22,293 nt of DNA from a virus. Under the pieces are notes generated by a model, which worked only from the letters and a program-made list of their open reading frames with translations, was not told the DNA's origin and searched no databases. This document shows, piece by piece, positions 1 to 6,565 of the stretch; the first letter of the stretch is position 1; every line of letters begins with the position of its first letter. The DNA lies in IMG/VR virus record IMGVR_UViG_3300025086_000281, positions 1 to 22,293 of that record; one strand, given 5' to 3'. A program made the translations under genes and the position numbers.

Positions 1-90
1 AGCGATAGTGGAATTGAGCTGCCGCTGCCACCGCATGTGAACAGTTTGTGCGAGGGAAATATCGGTCACAACCCTTACTGTTACTCATAG
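1..90 (+). CDS. C-terminal end of an upstream gene (partial, unidentified)
   Basis: Frame 1 is open from the window edge to a TAG at 88-90, giving 29 residues that end in NIGHNPYCYS. The other two forward frames stop within the first 40 bases. The compact same-strand packing makes it likely that this is the 3' end of a preceding phage gene, probably an early or replication gene given the T7-like order. There is too little sequence to name it, and a chance open frame of this length is possible. Confidence 0.4.
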   Translation, partial: SDSGIELPLPPHVNSLCEGNIGHNPYCYS

Positions 91-145
91 TCTCAAAATG
101 GTCGCGGTAGATTCATTGACAGCTCGGACCTAGGCCTGCAAACTC

Positions 146-170
146 GATCTGCACATCACCAATGCAGATC
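146..170 (+). repeat. Perfect 8-bp inverted repeat at the SSB start
   Basis: GATCTGCA (146-153) and TGCAGATC (163-170) are exact reverse complements with a 9-base loop. The second arm ends 4 bases before the ATG at 175. It is followed by A residues, not T, so it does not look like a forward terminator. No Shine-Dalgarno sequence is visible between the repeat and the start codon. If transcribed, the hairpin would sit where the ribosome must land, which could affect SSB translation. Confidence 0.6.
148..162 (+). promoter_or_regulatory. Candidate phage promoter / regulator site 1 (before SSB gene)
   Basis: TCTGCACATCACCAA lies 12 bases before the SSB start codon. It shares TCTGCACATC-NN-CAA with the gap before the capsid gene (7455-7469) and TCTGCAC-N5-CAA with the gap after the last gene (22265-22279). 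T7 has its phi2.5 promoter at the corresponding place. The site lies inside an 8-bp inverted repeat (146-153 and 163-170), so a dimeric regulator site or an RNA hairpin are alternatives. Promoter function is an inference. Confidence 0.45.
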
Positions 171-174
171 AAAA

Positions 175-912
175 ATGGCTACCTGGCAATCACCAACTGT
201 CTATACGCCGCCGATGTTTGCGTCGTATCCTCACCTTGCGGAACCTGTTGGAGGGACCGGGGAGCGCGACTGCGAGCCTGATAAGAAAAATTGGCGGCTC
301 GTCGTCATCGGTGATCAGGGCGACGATCAGGTTCAGGCGCTTTTCAGCCAGATCAAGGGCTTTATGAAAGAAGCTCACGGCCCTGACGTTGGCCCTGGCA
401 AGAACGCCAAGCCAAAGATTGGCAGGAATGGGATGCCGATGCGTCCTGAAATGAAAGAGAACGACAACGGCGAGTTAGTGCAGACCGGTCGTTTCACGAT
501 GAATGTGAAAAGAGCGCTGATCCATGGAGGCAGCAAGAAAGAGCAGGGCGGCCCGTTGATCGTCGATTCACAGGGCAGTCCATGGGACAGGTCGATTTTG
601 ATTGGCAACGGTTCGGTCGTCAGGGTGAAGCTGCACTTCTGGGCATGGGATCGAACAAGAGAAAGAGAAGGCGTTGGCCTGTCTGCTGAGCTGCACGCTG
701 TTCAGGTGATTGAGCACGTTCCTTATGAAGGCGGCGGCGCTCCTGTTTCCGCTGACGGTTTTGGCGTTGTCGAAGGTGGTGCAATTGCACCGAAGGTTGA
801 ACAGGACGATTTCCAGAACCTGCCGCAGGATGACTTCAGCCAAAAGCTGAGACAGGCAGCAGAAGAAACCGAAGCGGCCAGTGCTGGTTACACCGACGAC
901 GAGTCGTTCTGA
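175..912 (+). CDS. Single-stranded DNA-binding protein, T7 gp2.5-like
   Basis: A 245-residue protein, close to the 232 residues of T7 gp2.5. It probably coats single-stranded DNA at the phage replication fork and in recombination intermediates. The N-terminal two thirds are mixed beta-type sequence with basic and aromatic residues suited to an OB fold (for example VVRVKLHFWAWDR near residues 147-159). The C-terminal region, from about residue 205, is acidic and low in complexity and ends in DDESF. An acidic tail with a terminal phenylalanine is the hallmark by which gp2.5 contacts the polymerase and helicase. The ATG at 175 is the first start in the open frame; no clear Shine-Dalgarno is seen and an inverted repeat lies just upstream. 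The stop overlaps the next start (TGATG). Position before the junction resolvase and exonuclease matches T7 order. Family assignment rests on tail chemistry, length and context. Confidence 0.8.
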   Translation: MATWQSPTVYTPPMFASYPHLAEPVGGTGERDCEPDKKNWRLVVIGDQGDDQVQALFSQIKGFMKEAHGPDVGPGKNAKPKIGRNGMPMRPEMKENDNGELVQTGRFTMNVKRALIHGGSKKEQGGPLIVDSQGSPWDRSILIGNGSVVRVKLHFWAWDRTREREGVGLSAELHAVQVIEHVPYEGGGAPVSADGFGVVEGGAIAPKVEQDDFQNLPQDDFSQKLRQAAEETEAASAGYTDDESF

Positions 913-1283
913 TGCCGGCGATGGTGCACCAGCGGTTCATGCTGCATGTTCCACTGATGTCAAAGGCCCGTCCGCGGGCTTTCAGCGGGCAGAAAACTCC
1001 CTACATGCCTGCGACATATAAGAAGTGGAAGTCACTGGTTCGTGCCCAGCTGGCCGAGTGGTGGACCGATCCGCCGCTGCAGAAGATCGAAGTCGTCACG
1101 TTCAAATTCTTTGGCCCAGCCAGGGGCGATCTCGACAATTTGATGGGTGCTGTTCTCGACTGCGGCAACAAATTGATTTGGGAGGACGATCGTGTCTCGA
1201 TCATTTCGAAGCTGCAGGGCGAGCACGAAAAGGCCAAAACCAACGAACAAAAAATTGAAATCAGACTCTGGTATCTCCCATGA
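912..1283 (+). CDS. RusA-family Holliday junction resolvase
   Basis: A 123-residue protein with the RusA layout: an early KARPRAF segment (residues 18-24), a Y-x-x-W helix (36-39), then GDLDNL (72-77) and a downstream WEDDRV (90-95). Asp73, Asp75 and Asp92 or Asp93 correspond to the acidic metal-binding residues that cut four-way junctions in RusA. In T7 the gene after gp2.5 is endonuclease I (gp3), which resolves branched replicating DNA; this enzyme probably fills that job with an unrelated fold. The ATG at 912 overlaps the SSB stop, pointing to translational coupling. A second in-frame ATG at 921 would remove three residues; no Shine-Dalgarno decides between them. The stop overlaps the next gene as ATGA. 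Confidence 0.88.
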   Translation: MPAMVHQRFMLHVPLMSKARPRAFSGQKTPYMPATYKKWKSLVRAQLAEWWTDPPLQKIEVVTFKFFGPARGDLDNLMGAVLDCGNKLIWEDDRVSIISKLQGEHEKAKTNEQKIEIRLWYLP

Positions 1284-1801
1284 ACTGTCCCCATTGCGGA
1301 CACGAAAAGAGTCGTGTCCTTGAAACAAGAGGTGATCGCAGGGTCCGCCAATGCGGCAAATGCCTGAAGGATTACTCGACTCAAGAGTGTCTGGCTGCCT
1401 ACGCGGGCAAGAAAGCCGGTTGGATCCACCAGGCACCAGAAGCCGAGGAGGCGCCACCAGCGCCAAAAAAGAAGCGGGTTCAGAAGTACCACCCAGCAGT
1501 AGCAATTGGTTCAATGGCTCAGGAGAACCCTGAGCTCACCCAGCTGTTGCTGACGTGGTGGAACGAGGCTCGCTGGTCAAAACATCCCGGAGCTGCATGG
1601 ACCCAGACCGCCTGGGAATCCACTGTTCGCAGGGTTTTGGCCATGGAGCCTGGCAAGGCCATGAAGCTGGCGGCCCGTGGCGTTGAAACCGGCTGGCAGA
1701 CCCTTCAGGAGAAATACCTAGAGGGTGAAGCCAGCACGGATGACGGCACCGTGACGCCCACAAATCCCGCAATGCGTGCAGCGCTCGAAGCATGGAACTG
1801 A
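1280..1801 (+). CDS. Zinc-ribbon protein, possible replication accessory factor
   Basis: A 173-residue protein. Residues 1-35 form a zinc ribbon with CPHC (Cys3, Cys6) and CGKC (Cys25, Cys28), similar in layout to the NrdR-type ribbon, where the two pairs flank a basic beta hairpin (here RGDRRVRQ). A proline/alanine/lysine-rich linker (about 52-68) follows. The C-terminal part has helices with a GKAMKLAARGVETGWQTL segment; a helix ending in G-W-x-x-L is common at the C-termini of phage replication-initiation and DnaD-type proteins. That suggests a DNA-binding accessory role in replication, but the family is not identified. It starts with an ATGA overlap and overlaps the next gene by 10 bases. 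A transcription regulator is an equal alternative for the ribbon part. Confidence 0.75.
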   Translation: MNCPHCGHEKSRVLETRGDRRVRQCGKCLKDYSTQECLAAYAGKKAGWIHQAPEAEEAPPAPKKKRVQKYHPAVAIGSMAQENPELTQLLLTWWNEARWSKHPGAAWTQTAWESTVRRVLAMEPGKAMKLAARGVETGWQTLQEKYLEGEASTDDGTVTPTNPAMRAALEAWN

Positions 1802-2322
1802 CGCCTGAGACGTTCCTGGCTGGTATCCAGATGATCCAGCAGCAACTGCGCATTAAGCGAGACGATCACTGGTCAACAGCGGTCTGCAAGCTCAAATACG
1901 CCAGTTTTCGCAGTGAGTTTCCTGAGGTCAACGATCCTCAGTTCTTCTGGGCCTGCGAGCAGTGGATCCAGCAATTCTCTGCCAAGGAGTTCGCCACGAT
2001 GCCGACGTGGCGTGAGCTGATGGTGCCGCTTTACGCCTGCGAAAACGGCCAGGCCAATCGGTCCTGGGGGTTCAAGCGTGAGCTGCCGGCATCAGTTGCG
2101 CCGACAGAACAGCAGAAAGCATTGCTGCCAGCAGAGGTCAAATCCATTGCCGGTGCTGCCGATCCTCATAACGCTGCGGCGTATCAGGTGGTGATCACTC
2201 CACGGATCAAGGAACAGCATTTGCTACCCGAGATCCCGATGAGCAGAGATGAGCTGACCCCAGAGCAATGGGCGGCGTATCTCCGCGAACTCGAAAAGGA
2301 GATCAATGGATTCTCTGATTGA
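1792..2322 (+). CDS. Hypothetical protein, possible helicase-loader-like
   Basis: A 176-residue protein with a helical N-terminal half and a looser C-terminal half, no signal peptide and no membrane segment. Residues 25-80 resemble the general pattern of phage helicase-loader N-domains (G39P or DnaI-helper type): a helix, FPEVND (43-48), a helix with FFWACEQWIQQF (51-62), then a MPTWRELMVPL segment (70-80) at the place where loaders usually have F-P-T-x-x-E-L. This is pattern likeness only. Its start overlaps the zinc-ribbon gene by 10 bases, so the two are probably co-translated and may act together. The C-terminal end is acidic and charged. If it is a loader, the phage helicase would be of DnaB type with assisted loading, unlike T7 gp4. 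Confidence 0.7.
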   Translation: MELTPETFLAGIQMIQQQLRIKRDDHWSTAVCKLKYASFRSEFPEVNDPQFFWACEQWIQQFSAKEFATMPTWRELMVPLYACENGQANRSWGFKRELPASVAPTEQQKALLPAEVKSIAGAADPHNAAAYQVVITPRIKEQHLLPEIPMSRDELTPEQWAAYLRELEKEINGFSD

Positions 2323-2545
2323 CCCGAGGTCTCTCCAGGGAATTCTTGAGAGAGGCCTGATCACCGGCAAGTGGTCAATTGCGCAATTCAACCGCACTGA
2401 CTATTGGCACGAAATTAAACCCAAAAAAACCAAACAACACATTCTTCCGAGCAGTGAATTCCTTCAAACCAACCCACAATTCCTTGACCAGAATTTCAGG
2501 GATTTATCCGCATACAAGAGAGCAAACCATCGCCGCGTTGTCTAA
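2306..2545 (+). CDS. Small hypothetical protein (79 aa)
   Basis: A 79-residue basic protein with no recognisable domain. The ATG at 2306 is preceded by AAGGAG (2296-2301), a good but closely spaced Shine-Dalgarno, and the frame overlaps the end of the preceding gene by 17 bases. The sequence has a plausible N-terminal helix (SLIDPRSLQGILERGLI), then a lysine- and glutamine-rich middle. The ribosome site makes it a real gene more convincingly than the competing frame from 2379 over the same bases. Function is unknown; location suggests the DNA metabolism group. Confidence 0.6.
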   Translation: MDSLIDPRSLQGILERGLITGKWSIAQFNRTDYWHEIKPKKTKQHILPSSEFLQTNPQFLDQNFRDLSAYKRANHRRVV

Positions 2546-2717
2546 GTTCAAAAAGAAAGGCCCAGTTGATATCGACATCAGCACGATTGAGGCCTACATC
2601 CACTATGCCAGTGATGAATATGACAAGGCCTTCAGAGAAGACAATTCCTACAACCAGGCCTGGTGGGACGGGGCTTTGGCCATGGCACGCTGGATTCAGG
2701 AGGCTGACGGACAGTGA
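2538..2717 (+). CDS. Small hypothetical protein, TTG start proposed
   Basis: The frame ending with TGA at 2715-2717 encodes a well-formed acidic helical protein from residue SKFKKKGPVDIDIS onward, including a YNQAWWDGALAMARWIQEA helix. I propose the TTG at 2538, which overlaps the stop of the preceding gene (TAA 2543-2545) and gives 59 residues. An upstream ATG at 2379 would give 112 residues, but the extra part lies fully inside the 2306-2545 gene and reads like an out-of-frame shadow. No strong Shine-Dalgarno is seen for the TTG. Function unknown. The stop overlaps the GTG start of the exonuclease gene, which suggests coupling. Confidence 0.6.
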   Translation: MSKFKKKGPVDIDISTIEAYIHYASDEYDKAFREDNSYNQAWWDGALAMARWIQEADGQ

Positions 2718-3466
2718 ACTATCTTCTCTATGACACAGGATTTTTCGCTTATCGTTTTGCTGCCGGGAACAGCGAAGATTTTGATTTTGGCAACGGTTGG
2801 TTTATCCATGGCTGCAATCATGACAATGCGCTCAATGACTACATCTGCCACACGCAGGAATTGCTCGAAGCGTTCCCTGGATACTCTATTTTTCTCGTCA
2901 AAGGAGACAAGAGAACATTCAGGCATGATCTCTGGCCGGACTACAAGAAAAACAGAAGAGATCGCCGAGCTCCTGCGGGTTATGCGATCTTCCTTGAGAG
3001 TCTGATCGAGTATTCAAAACGGCAAGGCTGGCTATGCGGTCATTTCCATAACGTCGAAGACGACGACGTTTTGGGAATCTGCAGCAGCGACAACACCGTG
3101 ATCGTTTCAGGTGACAAGGATCTGCTCACTATTCCCGGCAGGCACTATCGCGACGGCGAGGTTGTCACTGTCACTGAGGCTCAGGCCGACGCGCAGTTTT
3201 TTAAGCAAGCGTTGATGGGGGATGCCACTGATGGCTTTCCCGGCTGCAAAGGAATTGGCGAGAACAACAAGATTTTTCGCAGCAAGGAATGGGTCACGGC
3301 AGAGACACCCGCTGAGTATTGGGTGCAGGTTCGTTATCAATACGAGAAAGCAGGATTCGATGAGCTTCATGCCATCACGATGGCCAGATTGGCCCGGATC
3401 CTGAGGCCAGGTGAATACGACCTGAACGCAGGTACTCCTCACCTATGGGAACCACCGGTAACCTGA
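2714..3466 (+). CDS. 5'-3' exonuclease, flap-endonuclease family (T7 gp6-like)
   Basis: A 250-residue protein of the FEN/5' nuclease family. The acidic metal-binding set is visible: Asp7 in LLYDTGF, EDDD at 115-118, GDKD (Asp134, Asp136), and GDATDGFPG (Asp170, Asp173), followed by the CKGIG helix-hairpin segment (178-182) that contacts DNA. A basic stretch (DYKKNRRDRR, 76-85) corresponds to the arch or clamp region. T7 gp6 degrades host DNA, removes RNA primers and takes part in recombination and concatemer processing; the same roles are expected here. The start is GTG at 2714, with AGGAGG at 2698-2703 upstream, overlapping the previous stop (GTGA). It lies just before the virion genes, as gene 6 does in T7. 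Confidence 0.9.
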   Translation: MNYLLYDTGFFAYRFAAGNSEDFDFGNGWFIHGCNHDNALNDYICHTQELLEAFPGYSIFLVKGDKRTFRHDLWPDYKKNRRDRRAPAGYAIFLESLIEYSKRQGWLCGHFHNVEDDDVLGICSSDNTVIVSGDKDLLTIPGRHYRDGEVVTVTEAQADAQFFKQALMGDATDGFPGCKGIGENNKIFRSKEWVTAETPAEYWVQVRYQYEKAGFDELHAITMARLARILRPGEYDLNAGTPHLWEPPVT

Positions 3467-3484
3467 GATCATCTCTATCTATGT

Positions 3485-3673
3485 ATGAGCGATTACTTCC
3501 CGCCAATTGATGAGCGATTGGTGGCTGCACTAGCGGCAAAGTTCCCTAGTCAGTCTCCATCGCTTGATACACCAGAGCGTCAGGTCTGGTTTGATGCGGG
3601 TGCTGCTCATGTTGTTGAGTGGCTCACTCTCAGACTGGAAGAGCAGAATGAGATGAACTTGGAGGGCATCTAA
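3485..3673 (+). CDS. Small hypothetical protein (62 aa)
   Basis: A 62-residue acidic protein, probably all-helical, starting MSDYFPPIDERLVAALAAKF. It has no recognised motif. It is placed between the exonuclease and the first gp6.7/7.3-like gene and its stop directly abuts the next ATG. No convincing Shine-Dalgarno precedes the ATG at 3485; an ATG at 3481 is out of frame. A protein of this kind at this position feels familiar from cyanobacterial podoviruses, but I cannot confirm that from the sequence. Function unknown. Confidence 0.75.
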   Translation: MSDYFPPIDERLVAALAAKFPSQSPSLDTPERQVWFDAGAAHVVEWLTLRLEEQNEMNLEGI

Positions 3674-4078
3674 ATGTGTTTTGGCGGCGGTGGGGGAGGC
3701 GGCACCATCAACATGCCTGACACCGGTGCATATGACCGGATGTTGGATCGTCAGATTGCTGCGATGGAATCAGAGCGGGATGGCGTTGTCCAGCTAAAGC
3801 AGGCTGAATTGCAGACAGCTCAGCAGGCGCAGCAGCAAGCGTTGACGCAGCTGAACGATTACAGGACAGACAGGGCTGAGGAATTTGCCTCTGTGGAGGC
3901 TGAAGCTCGCCGTCTGATGAACATTGTCGGTGCGCCTCCCCCGGAGGAGTCCGCCAAGGCGCCAGTCGTTGGCGACAGTCGCCGTTCTTCCAGCAGGAAG
4001 AGGGGCAAGCGTGGGCTACGGATTGGCCGTAGCAGCGCAAGTTCTTCCGGTTATGGCACCGGTCTCAACATCACCTGA
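3674..4078 (+). CDS. Small virion-type protein, gp6.7/gp7.3-like (copy 1 of 3)
   Basis: A 134-residue protein. It opens with MCFG and a run of glycines, then has a long helical, glutamine-rich stretch (about residues 20-75, coiled-coil-like), a basic linker with SRKRGKRG, and ends in GLRIGRSS followed by SSGYGTGLNI. T7 gp7.3 ends in a comparable serine-glycine GGGINI tail after a KSLSVARSS segment, and T7 gp6.7 begins Met-Cys-Phe, as I remember both. T7 gp6.7 and gp7.3 lie at the same place between genes 6 and 8 and are minor virion proteins that leave the particle during infection. A strong GGAGGG ribosome site (3661-3666) precedes the ATG. The likely role is a minor head/tail or ejected protein. 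The two following genes are homologues. Confidence 0.75.
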   Translation: MCFGGGGGGGTINMPDTGAYDRMLDRQIAAMESERDGVVQLKQAELQTAQQAQQQALTQLNDYRTDRAEEFASVEAEARRLMNIVGAPPPEESAKAPVVGDSRRSSSRKRGKRGLRIGRSSASSSGYGTGLNIT

Positions 4079-4086
4079 GGTTCACC

Positions 4087-4491
4087 ATGTGTTTCGGAGC
4101 ACCAGCAGCACCTGAAATTGTTTATTCAGGTCCAAGCCAAGAGGACATTGATCGCAACACTGCATCGCTCAACGAGTATGAGCAGAAGGTGGCGGATCAG
4201 CAGGCCAACTTCTCTGCGCAGTTGGCACAGCAAATCACTGCAGCAGAAGAGGAGACGGCACGGATCCAGGCCAGATATGACGAGGAGCTGGCTGCCGCTG
4301 CCGCAGATGCTGATGCTGCCGGGTCAATGGAGAACAACAACGTCTATGCCGTCACGGCAGCGCAAACACCGGTGAGTGGGGCCGAGACGACAACGGCAAT
4401 CAAGAAAAAGAAAAAGCCCAATAGCTCACTGAAGATTGCCATCGGTGGCACGCAAAACCAGGCCGGTTCCGGCCTCAACATTGGAGTTTGA
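4087..4491 (+). CDS. Small virion-type protein, gp6.7/gp7.3-like (copy 2 of 3)
   Basis: A 134-residue protein with the same architecture as its upstream neighbour: MCFG start, central alanine/glutamine/glutamate-rich helix (about residues 20-80, coiled-coil-like), then a lysine run (KKKKKP), a SSLKIAIGG segment and a SGLNIGV end. Central sequence is diverged from copy 1, but both ends are conserved, which argues for duplication with functional constraint on the ends. A purine-rich TGAGG site lies about 8 bases before the ATG. No signal peptide. Probably a minor virion protein; the exact role is unknown. Confidence 0.72.
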   Translation: MCFGAPAAPEIVYSGPSQEDIDRNTASLNEYEQKVADQQANFSAQLAQQITAAEEETARIQARYDEELAAAAADADAAGSMENNNVYAVTAAQTPVSGAETTTAIKKKKKPNSSLKIAIGGTQNQAGSGLNIGV

Positions 4492-4493
4492 TC

Positions 4494-4940
4494 ATGTGCA
4501 CTGGTGATGGCGGCCAAGCTGCTGCAGAACGCGAGCAACGACGCCAGGAAGAGCTGGCAAGGTCACGTCAAAACGAGCTGAATCGTATTGCTGCAGAACG
4601 TCAGGCGATTACTGCAAGCCAGCAGGCAAGACGTGATGAGCTGTTAGCTACTGCCTCTGCGCAGGAGGCTGCGGCTAAGGCCGAGTCTGAACAGGCGTTG
4701 GCTGAGTTTGAGGGTGAGCGAGCTGTACTCAAGCAGCAGGCTGAAGCAAAGACTCGCGCAGGTCAGGCAGCTGGCCAATCGCTGCGAGTGCTTGCAATGA
4801 ATCAAGGCAGGCAGCAAGGCAGGTCGGCAACGATCAGCAAGCGTCGTAACCCTCGCCGTGGTGCTCGTCAAACCACAGCATCGCTGCGTCTTGGTTCAAC
4901 CGCGAGCCGCGGCGGCTCAGGATCCAACCTCTCTATCTGA
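4494..4940 (+). CDS. Small virion-type protein, gp6.7/gp7.3-like (copy 3 of 3)
   Basis: A 148-residue protein starting MCTGDGG, with a long charged helix (about residues 10-95, rich in Glu, Arg, Gln and Ala, coiled-coil-like), an arginine-rich segment (KRRNPRRGAR), then ASLRLGSTASRGGSGSNLSI at the end. The ends match copies 1 and 2. I chose the ATG at 4494 over the in-frame TTG at 4488 because GGAG (4483-4486) is spaced for 4494 and because this gives the family Met-Cys start. It precedes the portal gene by two bases. Confidence 0.72.
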   Translation: MCTGDGGQAAAEREQRRQEELARSRQNELNRIAAERQAITASQQARRDELLATASAQEAAAKAESEQALAEFEGERAVLKQQAEAKTRAGQAAGQSLRVLAMNQGRQQGRSATISKRRNPRRGARQTTASLRLGSTASRGGSGSNLSI

Positions 4941-4942
4941 CC

Positions 4943-6565
4943 ATGAAGAGCGCTCAATCGATTTACGACTCCCTCCAATCTGAGAGGAATTACTGGCTCG
5001 ATCGAGCGCGGCGGTCAGCAAGTCTGACGATCCCGTATCTAATCCCGATCTCCAACACTCCAACGATGGAGAACGTGGATGCGTTTCGGCTGCCATGGAA
5101 CGGGATCGGGCAGAGAGGAACCAACAGCCTCTGCGCGAAGCTGTTGATGGCAATTCTTCCGCCGACTGAGGCGTTTTTCCGTTTCACCTTGGATCCGGTG
5201 GAGATGGAGAAGCAGGAACTTCAGATGGCAGAAGCCGGCATGGCGCCGGAAGAGATTGCATCAGCCAAGTCTGAAATTGAGCTGTCGCTGAACAAGCTGG
5301 AGCTGTCGATTCTGCGCAGCATTGAAACCAGTAATGACCGGGTGATGGTGCATGAAGCACTGATGCACCTTGTCGTCGGTGGCAACTGCCTGATGCACAT
5401 CGCTGAGGATGGCTTGCGGGTCTATCCGCTCAATCAGTATGTGCTGTTGCGTGATCCGATCGGAGAGCCACTGGTTGCTGTCATCAAAGAAACGATGGCG
5501 ATTGATCAGCTGCCGGCGAGCATTCGCAATGAGCTGAGTAAAGACAAGGATGAATATGGTCAGCTGCTGGACACGAATGATCCACTGCCGACCGGCGAGC
5601 CGAATAAAGCGGTTGATATTTACACCTGCGTGAAGTGGGAGGGTGAAAGCGTTGAGTGGTTCCAAGAGATCAATAAGCAGGAGATTGAAGGCACTAGGGG
5701 TTCATCTAAGAAATCAGTATCGCCGTGGTTGCCGCTCAGGATGGCCAGCTATCAGGCAAGCAGCTATGGGCCTGGCTATATCGAGTCAGCTGCTATCGCT
5801 GATTTACAAACAGCAGAAGCACTGTCGCAAGCTGTTGCTGAATGTGCACTGGTTAGCGCTCAGGTAAAGCATCTTGTGAAGCCAGCTGGTGTAACCAATG
5901 CCAAGAATTTGGCGGAGGCACCGAACGGCGCCTATTTGCCGGGAAATCCAGAGGATGTCTACACCGTCAGGACCGACAAGGGATCCGACGTTGGTGTTGC
6001 TTACACAGCATTGCAACGTATTGAGCAACGCTTGGCAGCGACATTCATGCTCTCTGAAATGCGTGACGCTGAGCGCGTTACTGCCGAAGAAGTCCGAATT
6101 AGTACACTCGCTACGGAGCAATCCCTCGGGAACGTGTATGCAATTCTGACCAGTGAATTTCAAGCCCCATACATCAGAAGGCGCCTTGATCTCTACATGA
6201 AGAAAGGCGGAATGCAGAAGCTGCCTGAGGGTCTTGTGCAGCCAATGGTCAGCGTCGGCTTGGCTGGTGTCGGTCGCGGCAATGATCTTGAAAAGACGGC
6301 TCGATTCATCAACATCCTCCAGCAATCAATAGGCCCTGAGGGTATGGCTCAATACCTGAATAACAGTGAGCTCATTAAGCGGTTGGCAAGTTCAATGGGT
6401 ATAAGTCCGTTAGGCTTGGTGAAGTCAGAGCAGCAAATTGCAGCTGAAATGCAACAAGCTCAGCAGCAAGCAATGCAGCAACAACTGATGGCTAATCCTC
6501 AGGGAGTCGCAGCAGCTGCTCAGACCGTCCAAGAAATGAACACACCACCTGAAGAAAATGGCTGA
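4943..6565 (+). CDS. Portal (head-tail connector) protein, T7 gp8-like
   Basis: A 540-residue protein, nearly the same length as T7 gp8 (536). It forms the dodecameric ring at one vertex through which DNA is packaged and ejected, and it nucleates head assembly. The N-terminus has the typical podovirus portal pattern: an early helix, RSASLTIPYLIP (24-35), LPWNGIGQRGTNSLCAKLL (50-68) and an FFRFTLDP strand (79-86). The DAERVTAEEVR segment and a following long helix match portal stem/wing elements. The C-terminus is glutamine- and methionine-rich (QQAQQQAMQQQ), as often seen at the portal barrel end. The stop overlaps the scaffold start by 8 bases. Weak ribosome site. Confidence 0.93.
   Translation: MKSAQSIYDSLQSERNYWLDRARRSASLTIPYLIPISNTPTMENVDAFRLPWNGIGQRGTNSLCAKLLMAILPPTEAFFRFTLDPVEMEKQELQMAEAGMAPEEIASAKSEIELSLNKLELSILRSIETSNDRVMVHEALMHLVVGGNCLMHIAEDGLRVYPLNQYVLLRDPIGEPLVAVIKETMAIDQLPASIRNELSKDKDEYGQLLDTNDPLPTGEPNKAVDIYTCVKWEGESVEWFQEINKQEIEGTRGSSKKSVSPWLPLRMASYQASSYGPGYIESAAIADLQTAEALSQAVAECALVSAQVKHLVKPAGVTNAKNLAEAPNGAYLPGNPEDVYTVRTDKGSDVGVAYTALQRIEQRLAATFMLSEMRDAERVTAEEVRISTLATEQSLGNVYAILTSEFQAPYIRRRLDLYMKKGGMQKLPEGLVQPMVSVGLAGVGRGNDLEKTARFINILQQSIGPEGMAQYLNNSELIKRLASSMGISPLGLVKSEQQIAAEMQQAQQQAMQQQLMANPQGVAAAAQTVQEMNTPPEENG

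Noticed and set aside
3470-3481. GAGATCATCTC inverted repeat between exonuclease and the 62-aa gene
   Set aside because: Only five-base arms with a one-base centre; too short to claim a function.
3674-3710. Lipoprotein-like reading of the MCFG starts
   Set aside because: Cys2 follows Met directly without a signal peptide, so a classic lipobox is absent; the conserved Cys is noted only as an oddity.
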